From Leptospira sanjuanensis (GTDB taxonomy: Bacteria > Spirochaetota > Leptospiria > Leptospirales > Leptospiraceae): a DNA stretch of 64,000 bases. Numbering within the stretch: the first letter of the stretch is position 1; each line of letters starts with the position of its first letter. Location: positions 874,501 through 938,500 of the forward strand of contig NZ_JAIZBH010000001.1 of the NCBI RefSeq assembly GCF_022267375.1, read 5' to 3'. Below the pieces are notes generated by a model, which ran no database searches, was not told the DNA's origin, and saw only the letters and a list, made by a program, of their open reading frames with translations. Below are positions 23,349 to 35,356 of the stretch, in pieces. The translations under genes and the position numbers were made by a program.

Positions 23349-25709
23349 TTAACCCGGGATCAAATCCTGGGATACGTCCTTTTCCACGCGAAAGTTTCTA
23401 ACAAGAGAGTTGAGAATTCCCGCGAGTTGTTTTAGGAATTCTCCGGTGGCGGATAATTCTTCCGATTGCGCCGAAATTTCATGAAACGCTCCGTTGATGA
23501 ACTCGACCGATTGATACAATCCCCCGATTTCCGAGGAGCGTTCCCCGATGTTCGACATGATGACTTCGCTCTGGGCCGCGATCGACGAATTGAGCCGATC
23601 CAGATCTCCGATCAGATCGGAATAACGGGAACTGCTTTCACGAATTGTAATATTCGTATGCGCTAATGTTCTGAATTCTTCCGTTAGATTTTTGAAAAAA
23701 TCCACCGTGTTGCCGACCGTCGCCTTTCCCCTGAAAACTGCGGTTTGGATTTCTCCGAGGATCTCGCTGGCTTTTTTCGTGCTTTCCTGCGTTCCGGAGG
23801 CAAGTTTGTTGATCTCTTCGGCGACGACTCCGAACCCCTTTCCGGAAGTTCCCGATCGAGCCGCTTCGATCGATGCGTTGATCGAAAGCATTCCGAGTTT
23901 TGCGGAGATATCGTTTAGAAGTTTGACAAGGCCTTCCACTTTTTTTGCCGAAGTTCCGATGTCGTTGATATCGGATTCGAGATGATTGAGTTCCTTTCTG
24001 CTGAGATCGATCGTTTTGACCGAAGCTTCCGATCTTTCGGAACTCGCTTTCAAGTCGGCATCGAACTTTCTAAATCCGTAAACGAGTTCGTTTAACAATT
24101 CCTTTGCGTTTTTCTCGATTTCCTTCTGTTCCGTCGCCGAGCTGGAGATTCTCTGAAAGGATTCGCGGAACGAATCGAAGATGGAAGTGACTTCCTCCAA
24201 ACTCGCGGCTTGTTGCTGGATTCCATGGCTCATATGCCCCCAAGCGGTGGAAATTTCGGAAGCGGAATTCTCGAGTTCTCCCGATTTTTCCTTAATCGTA
24301 TAGATCATCTTTCCGAGATTGTTGAGATATTGGTTCATCAGGTACGCGATGGCTCCGGCTTCGGTTCCGGCATCCACATGGATTTTTTTCGTGAGGTCGC
24401 CTCCGCCTTTGGATAAATCCTTGAGCGAATGGATGAGATCGATCCAGCTCGAGCCGGCTCCGTGTTCGGCTACGTTCAAACCTTTCTCTTCGTATTCTTC
24501 CTTTACGCGGATTCCCATGGAGATTTTCAAGATCCAGAAAAGAATCAATCCGAGTCCGAAGGCCCAAACGGCGCAGGTAATCACCCCGATCAACTGAGGG
24601 ATCATTTGAATATTAGGGTTTTTTGATATAAGAGGAAGTAATAGGGTTCCTATGATTCCGCAAACTCCGTGAACGGGAAACGCACCGACCACGTCGTCGA
24701 GACGGAACACTTTTTCCAAGATCCAAGAAGTCAATACCACGGAGCTTCCCGCGATTCCTCCGAGAAGAAGCGCGCCCGCAGGTGCAATTTCGTGACAGCC
24801 CGCCGTGACGGCGACGAGTCCGCCGAGAACTCCGTTCATACAATCTTCCACGGACGCGATCTTATAAAAGAGCCAGGAAACGCTGATGGCGACGATACCT
24901 CCCGCACTTCCCGCAAGGCTTGTGTTGAGAATGATCAGAGGAACTTGTTCGGTAAACGAAAGCGCGCTTCCTCCGTTGAATCCGAACCAGCCGAACCAAA
25001 GGATAAAAACTCCTAAAACGGAAAACGTGAGATTGTGTCCTTGGATTTTGCGCGGTGTTCCGTCTTCCTTAAACTTGTCCTTTCTCGCGCCGAGAAGGAT
25101 GATTCCCGCCAAGGAGATCCAACCGCCTAACGAGTGTACGACGGTAGAACCGGCAAAGTCCACGAAACCGGTTCGTGCAATCCATCCTCCGCCCCAGGTC
25201 CAATGGCCGAAAATCGGATAGATCGCGGCGGATACTACGATGGATACGACTAAATATGCAGAAAATTTAATGCGTTCGGCGACCGCACCGGAAACGATCG
25301 TGGCTGCCGTTCCCATAAACGCGACTTGAAATAAAAAGAATGCGAATTCTTTTCCGGAAACGAAACCTTCCAGAAAAAATAGATTCGTTCCGAAACGACC
25401 CTGCTCCGAAATCCCGAACATCAATCCGAAACCTACGCAGAAAAATACGACTGTTCCGACAATATAATCCATTAAGTTTTTGACGGCTACGTTGATCGTG
25501 TTTTTAAGCCGGGAAAGTCCCGTTTCGAGCATCAGAAAGCCGGCCTGCATAAAGAAAACTAACGCCGCGCAGACGATAATCCAAAGCGGGTCCACCGTTT
25601 TCGCGAGTTCCTGCGCGGGAGAATCTGCGAGCAGCGGTGTGTCGATTCCTAAAAAGAAAGTCAAGACGAGGCAAATCGTCCGGTAGTAATTTTTGAAAAG
25701 TTTTTTCAT
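23349..25709 (-). CDS. Ammonium transporter fused to HAMP and chemoreceptor signalling domains (Amt-MCP)
   Basis: 786 residues in one frame. Residues 1-29 look like a signal peptide. Residues 38-400 are a complete Amt/Rh channel: [17 protein letters not shown] (with the Phe131 gate position), [13 protein letters not shown] (Asp184, His192), [14 protein letters not shown] and [14 protein letters not shown] (His347), so both pore histidines are kept. Residues ~424-470 look like HAMP ([20 protein letters not shown]). Residues 475-780 form an MCP hairpin with tip [20 protein letters not shown]. Amt fusions to kinases (Kuenenia Ks-Amt5) are known sensors; here the output would be CheA/CheW. An ammonium chemoreceptor is inferred. 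ATG at 25709. Confidence 0.93.
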   Translation of the reverse strand: MKKLFKNYYRTICLVLTFFLGIDTPLLADSPAQELAKTVDPLWIIVCAALVFFMQAGFLMLETGLSRLKNTINVAVKNLMDYIVGTVVFFCVGFGLMFGISEQGRFGTNLFFLEGFVSGKEFAFFLFQVAFMGTAATIVSGAVAERIKFSAYLVVSIVVSAAIYPIFGHWTWGGGWIARTGFVDFAGSTVVHSLGGWISLAGIILLGARKDKFKEDGTPRKIQGHNLTFSVLGVFILWFGWFGFNGGSALSFTEQVPLIILNTSLAGSAGGIVAISVSWLFYKIASVEDCMNGVLGGLVAVTAGCHEIAPAGALLLGGIAGSSVVLTSWILEKVFRLDDVVGAFPVHGVCGIIGTLLLPLISKNPNIQMIPQLIGVITCAVWAFGLGLILFWILKISMGIRVKEEYEEKGLNVAEHGAGSSWIDLIHSLKDLSKGGGDLTKKIHVDAGTEAGAIAYLMNQYLNNLGKMIYTIKEKSGELENSASEISTAWGHMSHGIQQQAASLEEVTSIFDSFRESFQRISSSATEQKEIEKNAKELLNELVYGFRKFDADLKASSERSEASVKTIDLSRKELNHLESDINDIGTSAKKVEGLVKLLNDISAKLGMLSINASIEAARSGTSGKGFGVVAEEINKLASGTQESTKKASEILGEIQTAVFRGKATVGNTVDFFKNLTEEFRTLAHTNITIRESSSRYSDLIGDLDRLNSSIAAQSEVIMSNIGERSSEIGGLYQSVEFINGAFHEISAQSEELSATGEFLKQLAGILNSLVRNFRVEKDVSQDLIPG

Positions 25710-26019
25710 ATCGTTCTAACTCGATCGAGAAATTTCGAAATTCGAACGTCCCTGGTATTTGTATCGGCGATCGAAATCAACGTTGATTAGTATGGAAAGA
25801 ATCCTTCAGGATTGAGGGATCAATGATTTATTATGAAACTGTAAAAAAATTTATTCTTTGCAAGTAAGGGAAAAAAATAGTTTCGGTTTCTTTATGCGTC
25901 GCCGTATCAATTCATAGTACAGCATGAAGGCGAATTATAAAAAGTAATTACTTGTTGAAAAATTCGTTCCTTGTTCGAAAGGAAACACACAAATAATGTT
26001 TTTAAAATGGCAAAAGGGT
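25710..26019. other. 310-bp AT-rich intergenic gap
   Basis: Lies upstream of the Amt-MCP gene and downstream of the amidase gene (both on the reverse strand). No gene seen. A small perfect palindrome, AATCCT-TC-AGGATT, is at 25800-25813. No RpoN (GG-N10-GC type) or NtrC-like sites could be recognised, although ammonium-related genes often have them. Confidence 0.5.
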
Positions 26020-27377
26020 TTACGGCTGAAAAGAAGTGAATAAGAGAATCCAGTCGTTGCTCTGTCTTTCGAACCAGTTCTCTTCCGCATAAAACGTTCC
26101 GCCGACTTGTTCGATCACTTCTTTCATATAGGGTTCGCCGGGATCAAAGTCTTTTCCGTCGAGATGAATCGAGCCGCCCCATTTTTTCTTCGCTTGCGTA
26201 TGGGAGAATACGCCTCGTAACGATTCCACTCTTTCGTTGGTGAGCGGGATCTTGTATCTTTCGGACAATTCCTTAACCAAGCGCGCTACCGCCTTGGTTT
26301 GTTCGCGATTGGATAGGAGCATATCCGTGTCTTTCCCCACGATTTCCACTTGAAAACAATTCGCGTTCGTTCCTGTCGCCGCGGCGGCTGTGTCCAGAAT
26401 GGAATCCAGAAGTTGATATATTTTGCCGTCCTGATCGGCGAGAAAGGTCGCGGATAGATTCCGTTTTTCTAATACTTCCAAAGTCCTTTGATAATCGGGA
26501 ATCGCGGTGTAATGAAGAACGATACACTCGGGACGGATCGTGCCTCTATGATTGTAACGAAGTCTTTTTTCTTCGGGCGCTTTTCCGTCCGAAGTTTTTT
26601 CGATCGAGCTCAACTCGATCGACGGAGCGGGGGTGGTTCCTCTTCCGTGTGTGAATGTCTGTATGACTTTTTTACCGGAAGAATCCGTGAACTTCTCTTT
26701 TCGTAAAACCCAACCCGAAATAAATCGATCCTTCCAATCCGTTTCAGGAAAGAATTTTCCCTGCGTTTTTGCGAGAAGCGCGGACAAAACCTTTTCGCTG
26801 CCGCATTCTCCCGTATCCAAAAATCTGCCGAACTTCTTTTTGCTTTGCGTATGGGTGAAGATCCCTTTGCCCGAAGCGATGTCGTGGTTGTTTAGAGGAA
26901 TGGAATATTCTTTCGCTAAACCTCCGATCAATTCGGATAACGCGCTCAGTTGGGATTCGTTTTTCAGGATTGTGTCGTTTGCACCTTCCCAAGAAACGTG
27001 GATCGTCGTTTCGTCCATACCCGGCGCGGCTCTGTAAAGAATTTTGGAAGGATCCTCCACTCCGTAGACGCTTCCGTTTTCCAGGACGAGAAAGTGGACC
27101 ATCCATCCGGAGCTTTTGCTTTTTTCCAAATATTCTTCCGCTTTAAGTCCGTTGGTGTGATGGAGAAGAATCGATTTTACCCGGAAGGACCAGCGTCGTT
27201 TTCCGATCGTCTCCAAGGATTCTTTGCTTAGACCCAAAGTGAAAAGCGGAAGAATTTTGCCCGGCTGGGGTTGTGCCGCTGAAACTTCCGGCTGTGTCGT
27301 CCGTGTCTGTTGTATTGCGGGCGAGGCACACTGAAAAACGAATATTAAAAATAAGAACGGAGTAAGGACTGAGATTT

Positions 27378-27381
<4 letters not shown>
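26020..27381 (-). CDS. Lipoprotein with two tandem N-acetylmuramoyl-L-alanine amidase (Amidase_2) domains
   Basis: 453 residues. Lipobox-like FVFQCASP places lipidation at Cys18. Two Amidase_2/PGRP-like domains follow. The first spans about 65-220 with [11 protein letters not shown] and [13 protein letters not shown]. The second spans about 280-440 with [11 protein letters not shown] and [13 protein letters not shown]...DFDPGEPY. The fold's zinc ligands are usually His-His-Cys/Asp. The second domain keeps His, His and the DPG Asp; the first has His, His and an uncertain third ligand near DTGECG. Both copies share the rare THTQxKKK motif, indicating duplication. It would cleave MurNAc-L-Ala bonds in periplasmic peptidoglycan. 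ATG overlaps the next-upstream gene's stop. Confidence 0.85.
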
Positions 27382-27968
<587 letters not shown>

Positions 27969-28078
27969 TCGATTTCATGACAGATTCTCCGGCGCCGATT
28001 GTCAAGGAACCTTCTTTCGCAAAGAAAACGTTCTCGGGAATTTAAGAACGTCCCCCGGCCGATCCGATATAAAAAGGG

Positions 28079-28243
28079 ATGGAAGAACCCACTCCCAAAC
28101 CTCTTTCCGGTTCCGGCAAGGTCGTAAATTTCGGACTTTATAAGATCAAAAAAGCCCTGCGTGAAGAAGGCTTCGAGGTCGTGGAAAAACCGGACGGGAA
28201 AATCTCCCTGGTGATCCGGGTCGGCAAAGAAAGGCAACGTTAG
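28079..28243 (+). CDS. Small hypothetical protein (54 aa)
   Basis: The frame from ATG 28079 to TAG 28241-28243 encodes 54 residues, with a composition like a real protein: an N-terminal PTPKPLSGSGKVVNFGLYKI, then KKALREEGFEVVEKPDGKIS and VIRVGKERQR. The predicted helix-strand-strand pattern could form a compact fold. AAAAAGGG sits directly before the ATG, closer than an ordinary ribosome site. It is divergent from the 27968 gene and overlaps the end of the reverse-strand gene at 28240 by 4 bp. Function unknown. Confidence 0.55.
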   Translation: MEEPTPKPLSGSGKVVNFGLYKIKKALREEGFEVVEKPDGKISLVIRVGKERQR

Positions 28244-28878
28244 AAAATTTTCGCAACGGCTAATAGAAAGCTTCCAATTCCAAGCATCCCCGCTAAAATC
28301 CAACGAGTTTGAATCGCGATCGTTTTATGAAGATCAGCGATATCACCTTTCATTTCGGCTTTAAAAGAACTGATTTCTAAACGGATTTGATTCATTTCGA
28401 TTTTTGTTTCGAAACGGTGATCATTGAGGTTGCTTCTTATTTCTTCTTTGAACTCGCCTATCTCGGTTCGCACCGTTTCTTTGAACGCGTTGAATTCAAT
28501 TCGGACCGCTTCTTTGAACTCGCCTATCTCGGTTCGCACCGTTTCTTTGAACCGATCCAATTCGGCTCTCATGTTAAAACGGAATTGGTAATTGGATTCA
28601 TTGACCTCTCTTCGAAAGTCGGCCAATTCTTCCTTAAACTCATTTTTCCAGAGAGCAAGTTCGTTCTTCAAGGAAAGGTGATCCTCTTTGAGTTTTCCTT
28701 CGAATCGATCGGATGCATTCGTCAGCATGTTACCTCGGAATTTTGTTAGAGTAGAATTCAGAAACGTTACGAATTGATCGGTGCCGTCGGCTCCCAGGAT
28801 CTCTTCCAACTTAGCCGGAATCGTATGAACCCAGAGCACGTCAAAATTTTCGTTCTCATCTTTGTAGTTCGCAAGCAT
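28240..28878 (-). CDS. Hendecad-repeat coiled-coil protein with C-terminal membrane anchor
   Basis: 212 residues from the ATG at 28878, preferred because GGAGG lies 8 nt upstream; ATG 28893 is an alternative. A ~55-residue N-terminal head is followed by a long charged helix. Residues ~100-150 are exact 11-residue repeats (FKETVRTEIGE, FKEAVRIEFNA, FKETVRTEIGE, FKEEIRSNLND), which predicts a right-handed or straight coiled coil. The C-terminus is one membrane segment (WILAGMLGIGSFLLAVAKIF). The layout resembles DUF1640/CCDC90-type membrane coiled-coil proteins. Function is unknown; a 43-bp DNA repeat underlies the protein repeat. Confidence 0.75.
   Translation of the reverse strand: MLANYKDENENFDVLWVHTIPAKLEEILGADGTDQFVTFLNSTLTKFRGNMLTNASDRFEGKLKEDHLSLKNELALWKNEFKEELADFRREVNESNYQFRFNMRAELDRFKETVRTEIGEFKEAVRIEFNAFKETVRTEIGEFKEEIRSNLNDHRFETKIEMNQIRLEISSFKAEMKGDIADLHKTIAIQTRWILAGMLGIGSFLLAVAKIF
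28444..28552. repeat. Exact 43-bp direct repeat inside the coiled-coil gene
   Basis: The 43-bp sequence at 28444-28486 recurs without change at 28510-28552, offset by 66 bp (22 codons, two 11-residue units). The low divergence shows recent duplication or gene conversion, and copy number may vary between strains. Confidence 0.9.
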
Positions 28879-29001
28879 TTTTTTGTCCTCCATCGGAATC
28901 GGTTCTTGGAGGAGGTTGCTCAGGATGATTCTTTGAATGAAAAATTTACAGCGTTTCCCAAAAGCTAATTTTACTTTACCAGAAAGATCAGCTGCAAGGT
29001 T

Positions 29002-29021
29002 CTGTCCCGGTTTCGGGACAG
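29002..29021. other. GC-rich stem-loop in intergenic gap
   Basis: CTGTCCCG (29002-29009) and CGGGACAG (29014-29021) form a perfect 8-bp stem with a 4-nt loop in otherwise AT-rich DNA between the TPR-like gene and the coiled-coil gene. No T-run follows on either strand, so it is not a classical terminator. An operator or RNA-processing element is possible. Confidence 0.4.
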
Positions 29022-29106
29022 GTTCTTATTCTTTATTCAAAAGATTCTAATTTAGAAAATTCTTAAATAGTTTTAAAAACAAAGAATCGTTATTTGAAAA
29101 TCGATT

Positions 29107-30418
<1,312 letters not shown>

Positions 30419-30835
30419 ATGTCAGCCAGACGCACATCCAGAGAGATCGCCGTCATGGCGCTTTACCAATTGGAACTAACCGGGCCTCCGCTCAAAGAGG
30501 TTCTCAAGTTCAAATGGTATGATAAAAAAACGGAACAAGAAGAAAGGGATTTCGCCGTTTCGATCGTAAATGGGGTTGTGAAAAATCAGGAACAGATCGA
30601 TACTCTGATCAAGAAGTACTCCAAAAATTGGGACTTTTCCAGAATCAGCGTCGTGAACAAAGCGATTCTCCGTTTGTCCGTGTACGCGTTGTTGCATACC
30701 TGGGAAGTTCCGAAGAACGTTACGATCGACGAGGCTGTAGAGCTTACGAAGGAATTCGAAAGCGAAGAATCGGCCCGTTTCGTAAACGGAGTCTTAGACG
30801 CGATTCTCAAAAACGAAATCAAATCCGATGGATAA
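30419..30835 (+). CDS. nusB: Transcription antitermination factor NusB
   Basis: 138 residues, all-helical, with [20 protein letters not shown] at the start and the C-terminal signature [20 protein letters not shown] followed by [11 protein letters not shown]. NusB binds boxA RNA with S10/NusE in rRNA antitermination. It starts directly after ribH and its end overlaps the TPR gene start by 8 bp, so ribH-nusB-TPR-HEAT form one operon. Confidence 0.96.
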   Translation: MSARRTSREIAVMALYQLELTGPPLKEVLKFKWYDKKTEQEERDFAVSIVNGVVKNQEQIDTLIKKYSKNWDFSRISVVNKAILRLSVYALLHTWEVPKNVTIDEAVELTKEFESEESARFVNGVLDAILKNEIKSDG

Positions 30836-32894
30836 AGAAATCCGAAAAAACAGGCTGTTCTTGGAGGGAATAGAGGAGAAGGAACTCTATTTCCCGGAAG
30901 ACAGAGAACCTGTTCGGATCCGCAGATCGTATAATAAACTTCTAATATTCTGGATTTTGATGGGAGTTCTCGTGTTGGGAGGACTCGGTTTTGCCGTTTA
31001 CTATCAATTCTTCCGCGCTAAATCCCCCGAATCCGAATTTGCAGGCGCGTTCAATAAGGACCTCGTTCAGAATAAATCGGACATCAACCGTCTTTTGGAA
31101 AGACCGTATCTTCCGGACGGAAACGCGAACCCGCAATTGACAAAGTGCATCAATCTTTATAAGGAACGATTCACAAGACAAGCGTTCGACTATTGCAACG
31201 AGTTTTTGGATTCCACCGGAACGCAGGAGGAGAAGTCGATCGCATTGACGGTGTTAGGCGTCATTCACGACGAAAGCGGGCGTTATCCGCAGGCGATCGA
31301 GCGGCTTCAAAAAGCGGTCCAATACGATCCTAAGAATTTTTACGCATACTACAACCTGACCCTCGCTTACAAACACGCCGGAAGATTTGCGGACGCGAGA
31401 ATGGCCGCGCTCAAAGCGAAGGAAATCGCTCCGAACGATCCGAGGGTTTCTCTTCTTGCGGGGAACTTGTTCAACGAGTTGAACGATCCCGATGCTGCGA
31501 TCGACGCGTATAAGGAAGGTTTGTCCGCCGCGCCCGAAGACATGTATCTGACTTACAATCTCGCGGTCAGTTATTTTAAAAAAGGGGAGATTCCGCAAGC
31601 CGAGGAGGAATTTAAGAAAGTCGTATTAAAATCACCTTCGGGAAGACTCGCGGCCTTATCACATTCTTATCTGGGAAACATCGCGTATAACAAACAGGAT
31701 TATCGAGCCGCGGAATATCATTTCCGTCAGGCGAGCAATCTTTCTCCGAACGAAGCGAAGTATCTCTATAACCTTGCGGTCGTTCTGCAAAAAAACGGAA
31801 ACAAGGAAGAGGCGCTGAAATATCTCGAACTTGCGAGAGACGCGGGCGCGAACGATCCGGAGATTTATCGACTGATCGCGGAAGGATTCTCCAATTTGAA
31901 TCAGGGAGAGATGTCCATTTCCGCGCTTCAGAAAAGTTTAAAATACAATCCGACCGATATCGATTCCCTTTTTCAACTCGCGGAAGCGTATTACAACAAA
32001 GGCGATCTTTTATCCGCGGAAGAAACGTATCGAAGAATCGTTTCCTCGACTCCGGGTGATAGTTTTACCGAAACGGCGCTCATCAACTTAGGAGTCGTGT
32101 TGGATCAGATGGAACGGTATTCCGAAGCGATCAGCTCGCTGAACCGAGTCGTCGAACTCAATCCGAAAAACGCGAAAGCCTATCATACATTAGGACTTGT
32201 TTATAAACATTCCGGGAACGGAACTCTTGCGATCGAAAACTGGAGAAAGTCGACTGCGATCGAACCCGAAAACGTGCAGAGCCGCGAAGCCCTCGGCGAT
32301 TATCTTCTCGAGAATAAATTCTTCCGCGAGGCGGTGGAGGAATATACGGGGGTCGTGAAACACAAGAACGACGCCTACAAGGTATATCTCAAGATGGCCG
32401 AAGCCTACATGGGAATGCAGGACGATTCCAACGCGGAAAAGATTCTTTTGAAAGTGCTGAACACTTCGAGAGACGGGGCCGATCTGAAGAACGCCCACAA
32501 AAAACTCGCTTTGTTATACAACAAATCCAAGGATCCCGATTTGAAAAACCGCGCTAAGGACGAAGCCTTCCGTTCGGCGCACATGGACCCGAACGACATG
32601 GAAGGCCGTTTGGTGCTTGCAAAAATTCTAATAGACTCCAATTCGATTTTGGATCGCGAAAAGGCGATCGACGAATTGACGGCGATCGTGCGTTCGGACG
32701 TAAGGCCGAAAACCGCAGCGACGGCGTACAACTATCTCGGAATCTGTTATTATAAAAACGGGGAATTTAAACGTGCGGTTCGCGCGTTTCAAAGCTCGAT
32801 CGACTTGGATCCTTCGTTGTCCGAGGCTTACGAAAACAAACGGGCCGCATCCGCCGCTCTGGAAGAATCCACACGCAGAGAGGGATTCTTCTGA
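30828..32894 (+). CDS. Membrane-anchored TPR-repeat protein
   Basis: 688 residues. A ~36-residue cytosolic part, one membrane helix (40-63, [20 protein letters not shown]) and then more than ten TPR units outside, for example [40 protein letters not shown] and [23 protein letters not shown] arrays are protein-interaction scaffolds. It overlaps nusB by 8 bp and is followed by a secreted HEAT-repeat gene that overlaps its stop codon, so the two repeat proteins probably meet in the periplasm. Function unknown. Confidence 0.9.
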   Translation: MDKEIRKNRLFLEGIEEKELYFPEDREPVRIRRSYNKLLIFWILMGVLVLGGLGFAVYYQFFRAKSPESEFAGAFNKDLVQNKSDINRLLERPYLPDGNANPQLTKCINLYKERFTRQAFDYCNEFLDSTGTQEEKSIALTVLGVIHDESGRYPQAIERLQKAVQYDPKNFYAYYNLTLAYKHAGRFADARMAALKAKEIAPNDPRVSLLAGNLFNELNDPDAAIDAYKEGLSAAPEDMYLTYNLAVSYFKKGEIPQAEEEFKKVVLKSPSGRLAALSHSYLGNIAYNKQDYRAAEYHFRQASNLSPNEAKYLYNLAVVLQKNGNKEEALKYLELARDAGANDPEIYRLIAEGFSNLNQGEMSISALQKSLKYNPTDIDSLFQLAEAYYNKGDLLSAEETYRRIVSSTPGDSFTETALINLGVVLDQMERYSEAISSLNRVVELNPKNAKAYHTLGLVYKHSGNGTLAIENWRKSTAIEPENVQSREALGDYLLENKFFREAVEEYTGVVKHKNDAYKVYLKMAEAYMGMQDDSNAEKILLKVLNTSRDGADLKNAHKKLALLYNKSKDPDLKNRAKDEAFRSAHMDPNDMEGRLVLAKILIDSNSILDREKAIDELTAIVRSDVRPKTAATAYNYLGICYYKNGEFKRAVRAFQSSIDLDPSLSEAYENKRAASAALEESTRREGFF

Positions 32895-34225
32895 AACTTT
32901 TTTCCGTAAGCGTTTTACTCGTATTTTTTCTCCTTTTCCCGATTTCCGCGGCCGAAACTCCCAAAGACGAATTTAAGGAAAAAGTTTTAAACGCATCCAA
33001 GTCGCAAGCACAGGCGATCGGAGAGATTCGGGTAAAAAATCGAAACGATCTCGTCAAAGAATTACCCGCAATCTTTCAAAACGAGGATGAAAAGGTTCAA
33101 CTCGCGATTCTTCGATTGTTCGGAGAATACGAGGATCTTGATGCGATCGCGCCGAACTGGACCGCGGCGCTCGACACCGTCTTTCAGAAGTCTACGAACG
33201 ATAACCTGAAAAAGGAAATTCTTCTTTTAGCGGAAAAGAAAAAAGAGAAACGGCTGATTTATTCGGTGATCGCCGCGTTCAGCGATCCGTCCACGCAAGT
33301 TCGAATGTTGAGTTATCGTCTGATGCATCTTCTTAAGGACGATCGGGCGCTTCCGATTCTTTTGGACATGTCCCTTTCCAAAGATCCGGTTCAGAGGATG
33401 TATTTTTTGGAAGCTTCTTTGATCATCAAGGACGAACGGATTCAAAATCAGATTCATAAACTCGCAAACGACGAAAGCCCCGGCGTTCGTAAAAAATATC
33501 TGATCGCGATCAACCGACTCGGGATGACAGAAAAATTCTCCCAGTTTCAAAAATCCGCGACGAGCGATCCCGACGACGACGTAAGGCTGGTCGCGCTGGA
33601 AATTCTCAAAAATAAAAAAAACCGCCAGAATATTTCCTTATTTTACAAGGGTCTTACCGATCCCAATCCCGATATACGAAGAATTTCTCTCGAAGCCTTG
33701 TTGATCTTTCAGGACAAACAGGGTGCGAAAGCGATCTCCGAACAGCTCGCCAAAGAAGACACGCTTTTTCTCAAAGCGAGAATGATCGATCTTCTTTTGG
33801 ATCTCGGAAGCAACGGAGGAGGTCAGGGAATTCTTGCGGTTTTGACGAACGGCGAAGAAACCGAACTGAGAACGAAGGCCGCGTTTGCGGTCGGAAAGCT
33901 AGGAGCGAATACGAGCGCGGTCGAGCTTACCAAAATTCTTTCCGATGAAAAGGAGAATATGGTCAAATGGCAGTTGATTCATTCCTTGGGCGAACTGAAG
34001 GATAAGAACGCCGTGCCTGCGTTACTCGTGCTTGCCCGTAATTCCCGTGAAAAGTTGAACCTGAGAATCGAAGCCGTCATCACGATTCGGATGATCAACG
34101 ATCCGGACAGCCTTCCTTCCATCTTTGAAGCTTACGTTTCCGAAAACGATAAAACTCTGCGCAACGAATTGGAAAATACGATGCGAGAGATTTTGAATCT
34201 GAAGTTTCCTCCGAAACTTCCATAA
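32891..34225 (+). CDS. Secreted HEAT-repeat protein with apparent CTG start
   Basis: 444 residues if translation begins at CTG 32891. No ATG, GTG or TTG lies in frame between there and 33116, yet the frame from the CTG encodes a good signal peptide ([20 protein letters not shown] before AETPKDEF). GAGAGGG lies 6-7 nt upstream and the CTG overlaps the preceding TGA as CTGA. ATT at 32885 is the only other nearby near-cognate choice. The body contains HEAT-like repeats such as [32 protein letters not shown] and [19 protein letters not shown]. It is a periplasmic scaffold by inference, coupled to the TPR protein. Confidence 0.8.
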   Translation: MKLFSVSVLLVFFLLFPISAAETPKDEFKEKVLNASKSQAQAIGEIRVKNRNDLVKELPAIFQNEDEKVQLAILRLFGEYEDLDAIAPNWTAALDTVFQKSTNDNLKKEILLLAEKKKEKRLIYSVIAAFSDPSTQVRMLSYRLMHLLKDDRALPILLDMSLSKDPVQRMYFLEASLIIKDERIQNQIHKLANDESPGVRKKYLIAINRLGMTEKFSQFQKSATSDPDDDVRLVALEILKNKKNRQNISLFYKGLTDPNPDIRRISLEALLIFQDKQGAKAISEQLAKEDTLFLKARMIDLLLDLGSNGGGQGILAVLTNGEETELRTKAAFAVGKLGANTSAVELTKILSDEKENMVKWQLIHSLGELKDKNAVPALLVLARNSREKLNLRIEAVITIRMINDPDSLPSIFEAYVSENDKTLRNELENTMREILNLKFPPKLP

Positions 34226-34226
34226 G

Positions 34227-34357
34227 AATATTCGAATATTTTAATGGGCGAGTTCCCGCCAACGCGGGAAACGCGCTGCTACGGGTTCGCTGCTCGCTCA
34301 TCTCTTCGCGTTTTCCGGTTTTAGGGAAAACGAATTTTTGAAAGAATGGCGAAGAGA
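34227..34357. other. Highly structured intergenic segment (several perfect inverted repeats)
   Basis: Within the 273-bp gap after the HEAT gene: a 14-bp palindrome AATATTCGAATATT (34227-34240); TTCCCGC/GCGGGAA (34253-34259, 34264-34270); TCTCTTCGC/GCGAAGAGA (34301-34309, 34349-34357), enclosing GTTTTCC/GGAAAAC (34310-34316, 34325-34331). A CGTGGGAACTCC copy of the dispersed motif ends the gap at 34498. The rest of the gap shows no gene. Termination, mRNA stability or a small RNA are possible roles. Confidence 0.5.
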
Positions 34358-34498
34358 CAAGCCCTTCGCATCGCTCTCGCGGAGGATCGCCGAACACGTC
34401 CGCTATTTTTCGCATTTCACGATTGTTCCGAAAAAAAATATCCGCGTCTTCCCGTGGGAATTCCCGCGAACTCAAATCTATTTCTCCGTGGGAACTCC

Positions 34499-35266
34499 TC
34501 ATTCCAGCCTCTTGTAATACCCGATCGAGACGTTCACAAAAAGGCCTTGATCGTGTGCTTTGTGCAGACCTAAAGCCCCGTATTGATTTTCAAAGGCGAC
34601 TCGATCGGGCGAATCCGTCCAAGCGTTCGGCCAGAAACGAATCGAAGGCTCGATCATAAGACCGTCCTTACCTCCGAAAGGAAAGAATCGATAATAAACG
34701 CCGAGTCCTGCGGATCGAGTTCGATAACGATGTGCGGAGCCGGGTAGGACGTATTTGGCGCCGTATAAGAATTCGGCTTCGATCGCTTTGCGAACGGTTA
34801 GATCCGTAAAATACTCGTTTTGAGAAAGAGGGGGAACCCAATTCTCCGCGCCGTTCCCGGCGATCGGAAGATCGGAACGGATTCCAAGAGCTTGCGAAAG
34901 ATACAATTCATCGGGAGAAGTTCCCGATTGAACGCGGTAAAAATGTTCCTTGAATTCGAGACGAATATCGAAGTTGGGAGTGATGAGATAGCCGATTCCA
35001 ACGCCCGTGGTATAAGGCAGATGAATCTTGAGATCCTGTTTTCTTTCGGTTTCGTTTAAACCGGCGCCGCCCATTCGATCCAAATGAAGATCGGAACCGT
35101 GAGAATATTCGAACACGAAATTTTTACCGTAGTAAGTTCCGGCCAAATTCCAACCGCCCAAAAGCGGCTGTGACAAACCTCCTTGCACGGAAAATCCTTC
35201 CGCAAACAAAAGGGCGGGAATCAAAAGAAGAAGAGAGATCCAGGTTTTGATTAAGATTCTTGACAT
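34499..35266 (-). CDS. Putative outer-membrane beta-barrel protein
   Basis: 255 residues from the ATG at 35266, supported by GGAGG 6 nt upstream; the open frame extends further up without a signal. The signal peptide ends near LLLIPALLFA-EGF. The mature protein alternates aromatic/hydrophobic strands with Gly/Asn turns (GGWNLAGTYYGKNFVFEYSH, TTGVGIGYLITPNFDIRLEF, SAGLGVYYRFFPFGG) and ends in an amphipathic strand GLFVNVSIGYYKRLE. About 8-10 strands are plausible. No family recognised; function unknown. Confidence 0.75.
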   Translation of the reverse strand: MSRILIKTWISLLLLIPALLFAEGFSVQGGLSQPLLGGWNLAGTYYGKNFVFEYSHGSDLHLDRMGGAGLNETERKQDLKIHLPYTTGVGIGYLITPNFDIRLEFKEHFYRVQSGTSPDELYLSQALGIRSDLPIAGNGAENWVPPLSQNEYFTDLTVRKAIEAEFLYGAKYVLPGSAHRYRTRSAGLGVYYRFFPFGGKDGLMIEPSIRFWPNAWTDSPDRVAFENQYGALGLHKAHDQGLFVNVSIGYYKRLE

Positions 35267-35356
35267 GACGTTCCTCCGAACGAGTCTACAATACCGCGGA
35301 TTCAAGGTCTCGTCGCCCCGCCCCATGGGGAGGAACCCGTTTTTCAGGAGAATTCT

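Noticed and set aside
25710..26019. RpoN-type promoter in front of the Amt-MCP gene
   Set aside because: No GG-N10-GC pair with the right flanks was found; the idea came only from the gene's ammonium link.
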